Source: Ramicandelaber brevisporus (taxonomy: Eukaryota > Kickxellomycota > Ramicandelaberales > Ramicandelaberaceae). Taken from it: 23,389 nucleotides of DNA. The stretch lies in the NCBI GenBank assembly GCA_025201865.1, contig MU602705.1:40695-64083 (forward strand), read 5' to 3'. The position numbers and the translations under genes were made by a program. Positions 19,201-23,389 of this stretch are shown piece by piece. Position 1 is the stretch's first letter; each line of letters opens with the position of its first letter. A model generated the notes under the pieces. The model worked only from the letters and a program-made list of their open reading frames with translations, had not been told where the DNA came from and did no database searches.

Positions 19201-20144
19201 AAATAGCAAATTCAGGTATGATAACACCACGATTAGAGTCTACACCGGCAGACCAGCAAGAGTCGTTTGCCAAGTTTAAAGCCATCTGCAAAGCAGTCAA
19301 CAAGATGTACGCCGATGCAGCCATGTTCCTCAAGCTTTTAACACGCGAATACATTGTGTCATCAGCATCAAAGTTATCCAAGATTGCGACTCAGAGCGAT
19401 CTCACTGTCAACATACCTGGCTACGGTTCTCATCTATCATCTGCATTCGATAGTGACACCCAGCGATACTTTAAGCACTTGCGTGAATGTGCACCCGTTC
19501 TCACTTCTCGACTTCAGAACCGCTCGGATAACCACTCTAGTCTGTCATACAATGGATATGTCGCAGGGCACGACTATTTGCTCAATCTGCTGCTTGTGCT
19601 GATACAGGTCACTGCAGGTAAACCATTTACATATTCACAGTTGGAATCCATGCGTATAACAAACTCAACAACCACAATGCGTAACATTGGCATTACCACT
19701 GGTTCAATTGCAATTGGTGTTGCTAGCGATCCTGTTGCACGCGCACTGCCAACTGCAATCTCTCAGCTCTTGTTTGAATATTTACTACTCATTCGACGAC
19801 CGATAGTAGGATCACTTCATCCCGACGACCAAATGTGGCTGAAGAAGCGTTTATCGGCGTTTCTGTTTGTTACGGCAAGCCAGCATGTCACAACGGCTGA
19901 GTACGTGAAGAAAACGTTTAGTGAAGTATTATCAAGCTACGTTGGATTCTCAATTGATTTGAAACGCTATTCACAGATTGTAGACGATGTCCATGTTGTT
20001 ACTAATTTTATGCAGCGATTGTATTTGTATAGTAAAGCTCAGCGGAATAATAACAGTAGTAGCAGCAGCAATCGTAAAATAGACAGCTTTGTTTATGCAG
20101 CAAGGTGGCACGTGTTGCTAAACGAACACGGTGCATTCTCTTAA
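18138..20144 (+). CDS. Double zinc-finger protein with OrsD-like layout, function unknown
   Basis: The first ATG is at 18138, giving 668 residues. The frame upstream is open only to a GTG. The N-terminal 130 residues are Asn/Ser/Tyr-rich, followed by a Gln tract from (CAA)n around residues 148-170. Two zinc-finger-like motifs follow: C-x2-C-x9-H-x4-H at about 210-228 (CNSC...HLSQVH) and C-x4-C-x12-H-x4-H at about 275-298 (CAQPGC...HYREVH). An Ala-Thr run at about 344-354 comes from a CAACAG hexanucleotide repeat. The C-terminal 270 residues are mostly helical in character and include GKPFTYSQLESMRI and LLFEYLLLIRRP. Paired fingers of this kind, then a region with a G-K/R-P-x-R/T...E motif and a late [L/I]xRP motif, recall from memory the OrsD-domain proteins abundant in fungal genomes, some fused to RecQ-like helicases. 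No helicase is present here. DNA binding is plausible; the rest is inference. Confidence 0.75.
18579..18608 (+). repeat. (CAA)n microsatellite encoding polyglutamine
   Basis: About ten CAA units encode glutamine in the zinc-finger protein, followed by CAATCA units (Gln-Ser) to about 18630. The near absence of CAG in the first run shows recent slippage rather than selection for a Gln tract alone. Confidence 0.75.
19168..19200 (+). repeat. (CAACAG)n hexanucleotide repeat
   Basis: About five units of a hexanucleotide encode alternating Ala-Thr in the linker between the zinc fingers and the C-terminal region of the zinc-finger protein. In another frame the same repeat would give polyglutamine. 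Confidence 0.65.
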
Positions 20145-20418
20145 CTTGTTGATTTGCAGTTATGCATTGTATTTGTAAATTATTCTTATTCCTTTTTTAT
20201 TAATTATTCGTTTCCTCGACATTTGAAAGTAGTTGGATAGCTGGCTAGCAGCCTAATAACTCGCTGGTAGTGCAATCACTTAAAAAGCTGCTATCATTTC
20301 CGATGCCAATTCCAAAGAGATTGAACAGTGATATTTTTCAATTTAAAATGCTAAGGGTACTAAACAATGTATGACGCTCTCTAAGGTATAAAAGGATACT
20401 TCCGCAAATGTTTAAATT

Positions 20419-21801
20419 TTAATAGTCATCACCGCGTGACAAAATCTCCTTCTGCGTTGGACGGAGCAGAATAGTGTGCTCGGATTGAGCAGTGTAGCTA
20501 CCCTTGATATCAACCAATGGTGGATACGCCTCAACGATTCTTGCATCAGTCAATGCCTTCAGCGCCAAGAAATGCTGAGTCTCGCCTTCGCGATCAAGAT
20601 ATCTACGGCAGAACGGCAAAGTTTTCCACACACGCTGAATTGTCTCGTGCAGCTTCTTTGCAGATGGCAAGCGAACCGATGCGTTGGATGGTGGGTTGTG
20701 GTTCAGCATGTAATGGCTACAGTCTGGACCCTCAATAACAATACCACGGCCGGTGGAACCGAATGTCTCGATGGCATAAACCTCGCCTTCTTCCATTCGG
20801 GTGCTTTCATTGTTGCGAACAATCGGAACACTCTTGCCGCCGTGGATGCGATATGGCTCGATGGAGTGGCCAGTCAAGTTACGAATGACGCGAACTGGAT
20901 AAGTCTTGCCCTTGATTTCCACTTCGTATGACTCCATCGTTTCTTGGATTGCTGTGCCAATCTCCGACATGCGAGCGTCAATACCAGCCAGACGAACGCC
21001 AGTGTTGGTGGCATCCTTGCAGGCTTGGATCAGATTATCATATTCTGGGTTAAACGCCACCGTAAATGCAGAATCAATAATACGGCCATTGACGTGGACA
21101 CCAAAATCGACTTTGCAGATGTCATCTTCTCCCAACACGGTCTTATCACCTGGATTCGGTGTCCAATGTGCCGCACAGTGATTCAGCGACACACCAGTTG
21201 GGAAGCCAATTCCACATTTGAGACCTTGCGCCTGAACAATCGTACGTGTTCCGTTCTCAATCGCCTCAACAATATCCATCATGCTCATACCTGGCTTCAT
21301 AATCTTCTGGGCATATGCACGCACCTGGCGATGAACTTCCGCAGCACGGCGCATGTCGTTATACTCGTGCTCCTTGAGACGCTCACGAGCACGCTTCTCT
21401 TCGCCAGTTTCGCGCTGCAAGTTATCATCAACCGATTGGTAGTCGACACATTCGCCACGGGGGAAGACAGAGCCTGGATACATCTTGTTAATGCCAATAG
21501 TTGGCGGCTCGGTTTGGGCCATTTCAGGAACAGGCTGGACCCATTCGGCGTTCTTGGCCGTCTTGCTCTTCTTCTTCTTTTTCTTCTTCTTGGTCTTGTC
21601 GCCTGTTGACTCACCACCAGCACCAGCACCAGCGCCGGTTTCATCCTCGTCATCTGAAGCGTTGTTGGCAGCTGGCGACTGATCAGTGAGCGTGGCCGCT
21701 TGAAGTTGCTCGATCACCTCAGCTGCGGCCGGAGCCGCGGTAGATGCAGTGCCCGTGGAGGCAGTGGCCGTCGCTGCTGCTGCTGCCGTCGCTGCTGTCA
21801 T
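20419..21801 (-). CDS. MAP2: Methionine aminopeptidase 2
   Basis: This cytosolic, ribosome-associated enzyme removes the initiator methionine before small residues and is the fumagillin target class. The start at 21801 gives 460 residues. An in-frame ATG at 21903 lies only 6 bases after a TATA box, upstream of the expected transcription start, so it is less likely. The N-terminus is Ala/Thr-rich, then acidic (DDEDE) and polylysine (8 Lys), the usual ribosome-binding extension of type 2 enzymes. The catalytic domain keeps the substrate-binding His212 (CAAHWTPN) and all five metal ligands: Asp232 and Asp243 ([15 protein letters not shown]), His312 (TGHSIEPY), Glu345 ([10 protein letters not shown]) and Glu441 (AQSEHTILL). 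The C-terminus RGDDY is typical. It is divergent from the J-protein gene and convergent with the zinc-finger gene (274 bp). Confidence 0.96.
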   Translation of the reverse strand: MTAATAAAAATATASTGTASTAAPAAAEVIEQLQAATLTDQSPAANNASDDEDETGAGAGAGGESTGDKTKKKKKKKKSKTAKNAEWVQPVPEMAQTEPPTIGINKMYPGSVFPRGECVDYQSVDDNLQRETGEEKRARERLKEHEYNDMRRAAEVHRQVRAYAQKIMKPGMSMMDIVEAIENGTRTIVQAQGLKCGIGFPTGVSLNHCAAHWTPNPGDKTVLGEDDICKVDFGVHVNGRIIDSAFTVAFNPEYDNLIQACKDATNTGVRLAGIDARMSEIGTAIQETMESYEVEIKGKTYPVRVIRNLTGHSIEPYRIHGGKSVPIVRNNESTRMEEGEVYAIETFGSTGRGIVIEGPDCSHYMLNHNPPSNASVRLPSAKKLHETIQRVWKTLPFCRRYLDREGETQHFLALKALTDARIVEAYPPLVDIKGSYTAQSEHTILLRPTQKEILSRGDDY

Positions 21802-21908
21802 CGAGTTTATTTTAATACTTCGCGTTGTGGTCACAAAAAATGACTCTATTATTGTTGTTGCGGGGGCAGGGTCACTGCTCAAAGGCCGAGCGAGTTTCCG
21901 CATCCACC

Positions 21909-21916
21909 TTTATAAA
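21909..21916. promoter_or_regulatory. Palindromic TATA element (TTTATAAA)
   Basis: TTTATAAA reads the same on both strands and sits in the 222-bp divergent spacer between MetAP2 (start 21801) and the J-protein gene (start 22024). It is about 110 bp from each ATG. A transcription start about 30 bp away in either direction would leave leaders of about 80 bases for both genes. Confidence 0.5.
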
Positions 21917-22023
21917 CCGGCTTGACTGCCCGCATTATCCCGCCCTTGTTCCAAGTCTTGCAACAGCAACAACAACCTCAACCTCAGCCTCAGCCTCTCG
22001 ATCAACTTTCTATCCCTTGACAC

Positions 22024-22833
22024 ATGCTTTCCTATATCCATCAGCACAGCGCTAGCCACCGCTTGGCGGCAACTATCGTCACTCGAGGATTCAGCAGCAG
22101 CAGTCTCCGTCTTGCAAAGCCCCTGAGTCATTACGAGCATCTCGGTCTGACACCAGCAGCCACTCGCAGCGAGATTAAAAGCCAGTACTACGCCCTCTCC
22201 AAAAAGCTACATCCAGACACCAACCCAGGCGACGAAGCAGCCCACAACCAGTTCATTCGGATTACCGAAGCATACGACATTCTCTACGACGATGTGCAGC
22301 GTAAAGAATACGACAGAACTCTCGGCACTACAAACAATGGCAGCGCTAACGGAAAAGTGAATGGATATGGAACTAGATTCTCGAGCAGCGCAAACCATAG
22401 AAGAGCAACATCGTCGTATCATGCAGCGAAGGCAAGAGCACATCGCGCATCAGGAGCTGGCTACCATTATCGTCAAAATGCATCGCCATTTATGCACAAT
22501 GACAGCGCTAGCGGTACCGGCTCAAACACAACAGCAGATGGTGGTGATCCAGCGAACGGTAATTTTCATTATCAATGGAGATTTGAGCAAGGCTTTTGGA
22601 GAGATCAGAAGCTAGAAGAGCTGAGAAGAGCCAGAATGAATGCATACAACATTGGCAGCGACATGGGACATGTTGGAGTATCGGGTGTTGGACACGGAAC
22701 TACCGGGGCTGATGGCAAGCCTCATGAGCCGATGAGATATGCCTTTAGTAAATTAGCGACAATCTCAATGCCATTTGGTGTTGCTGGATTCATTGTGTTT
22801 GGCGTACCTTACATGATTCACCTTGTTGTCTAA
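22024..22833 (+). CDS. Mitochondrial J-protein (DnaJ domain) with C-terminal membrane anchor
   Basis: The protein has 269 residues from an ATG at 22024. Residues 1-32 are rich in Ser, Arg and His with no acidic residues (LAATIVTRGFSSSSLRL), a mitochondrial presequence. The J domain spans about 36-98 with the Hsp70-stimulating HPD at 63-65 (KKLHPDTNPGD) and the usual ITEAYDIL and RKEYDR helices. There is no Gly/Phe region or Cys-rich zinc domain, so this is a class III J-protein. A disordered Ser/Gly/His-rich middle leads to a charged helix (FWRDQKLEELRRARMNAY) and a single hydrophobic segment at the C-terminus (about 247-267). The layout resembles yeast Jid1 and animal DNAJC4, but orthology is not shown. 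It should stimulate mitochondrial Hsp70 at the inner membrane. Confidence 0.85.
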   Translation: MLSYIHQHSASHRLAATIVTRGFSSSSLRLAKPLSHYEHLGLTPAATRSEIKSQYYALSKKLHPDTNPGDEAAHNQFIRITEAYDILYDDVQRKEYDRTLGTTNNGSANGKVNGYGTRFSSSANHRRATSSYHAAKARAHRASGAGYHYRQNASPFMHNDSASGTGSNTTADGGDPANGNFHYQWRFEQGFWRDQKLEELRRARMNAYNIGSDMGHVGVSGVGHGTTGADGKPHEPMRYAFSKLATISMPFGVAGFIVFGVPYMIHLVV

Positions 22834-23361
22834 ATAACACATTCTCTACCTATTAGTTGCTTTGTTTTTGTCTTTCTTTACAACTTTACTACTTTAATGC
22901 CTTATCAATCTCTTAAATCACTCCTTCCTCTTTCATCTCCTATCGTCCTGTTATCACTATAGAAAGTAGAAAAGTGTTTTGACACAATTCAACGACAATC
23001 GAATTATTTTCTTTCTATTCGAAGAAAAACCATGCTAGATGTGCAATCGTACGACAGGAGATGGGGGCTATGTTTCCATGCAATGTGTGGGCGTCATTTC
23101 TTACTTGGCGCATTCGTTGGAAGGAAGGGATGTTTTCCATCGAAGTTGGCTCGTTCTCGGCAAGGAGACTTTCAGACACTCGACAGTCAAAAACTATACC
23201 AAACTTTCTAATCCTTACGACTGAAGGTAGTCAGATCGCTGACGTACTGTGAAAGAGACAGAGAGCTTCGAGACAACGTCAGCTGCCCCCCCCCCCGATA
23301 GAGACCACAGCTAGAGAGAACCACATTCACCACCAGCAGCCATTGGAGACGGTGCTAATCT
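22834..23361. other. 528-bp spacer right of the J-protein gene
   Basis: The first 200 bp are T-rich and probably hold the J-protein 3' end. Overlapping open frames at 23039-23252 (about 61-63 codons) have no recognisable domain and are not called. A run of 11 C at 23286-23296 precedes the possible start codon at 23362; its exact length is open to sequencing error. Confidence 0.4.
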
Positions 23362-23389
23362 ATGGAGGTAAGTTTGAACACGAAAGCAC
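23362..23389 (+). other. Possible start codon plus splice donor of a gene continuing beyond the edge
   Basis: ATGGAG is followed at once by GTAAGT (23368-23373), the same donor as the MEX67 intron. This could be a two-codon first exon of a plus-strand gene. It could also be a donor within a 5' leader. Nothing downstream is visible to decide. Confidence 0.25.

Noticed and set aside
20944-21609. 221-codon frame antisense to MetAP2
   Set aside because: It is a shadow frame over a conserved enzyme; the leucine-rich end is the reverse complement of the polylysine tract.
21802-21903. 34-residue N-terminal extension of MetAP2 from the ATG at 21903
   Set aside because: The ATG lies 6 bases after a TATA box, so it is probably not transcribed. 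The type 2 enzyme is cytosolic and the Ala/Thr-rich start at 21801 fits the family. Transcript data could reverse this.

Overview
The window looks like a gene-dense stretch of nuclear DNA from a fungus. The support is intron-poor protein genes with short spacers, one spliced gene with a yeast-like TACTAAC branch point, a Mex67-type mRNA exporter, fungal-style mitochondrial proteins, and many Gln/Asn/Ser/Gly runs encoded by trinucleotide repeats. A dihydropteridine reductase gene, uncommon in Dikarya, points to an early-diverging lineage such as Zoopagomycota/Kickxellomycotina or Mucoromycota. That placement is inference. I saw no rRNA, tRNA, CRISPR array, insertion sequence or intact transposon.

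Layout from left to right: a secreted protein cut by the left edge (-); mitochondrial translation initiation factor 2 (-), head-to-head across 86 bp with a double AAA+ ATPase whose first ATPase module looks dead (+); an EF-hand mitochondrial carrier (-); a 0.9 kb spacer; dihydropteridine reductase (+) with an 11-bp tandem repeat in its leader; complex I assembly factor NDUFAF2 (-); Mex67/NXF1 (-) in two exons; D-2-hydroxyglutarate dehydrogenase (-), divergent from an SLC26/SulP anion transporter (+); a second 0.9 kb spacer; a double zinc-finger protein that resembles the OrsD-type proteins of fungal genomes (+); methionine aminopeptidase 2 (-), divergent from a mitochondrial membrane-anchored J-protein (+); and, at the right edge, a possible start codon followed at once by a splice donor.

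The genes do not form a single pathway or cluster. Five products are predicted to be mitochondrial (IF2, the carrier, NDUFAF2, D2HGDH and the J-protein), and the others cover peptide maturation, mRNA export, pterin recycling and anion transport. Several starts are corrected here because open frames run upstream of the first ATG through GTG or TTG codons: IF2 starts at 3385, the AAA ATPase at 3472, NDUFAF2 at 9332, D2HGDH at 14440 and the zinc-finger protein at 18138. The MetAP2 start is placed at 21801 from a TATA box. The most unusual gene is the zinc-finger protein at 18138-20144. The best structural result is the recovered RGG-rich first exon of MEX67 at 12115-12302.
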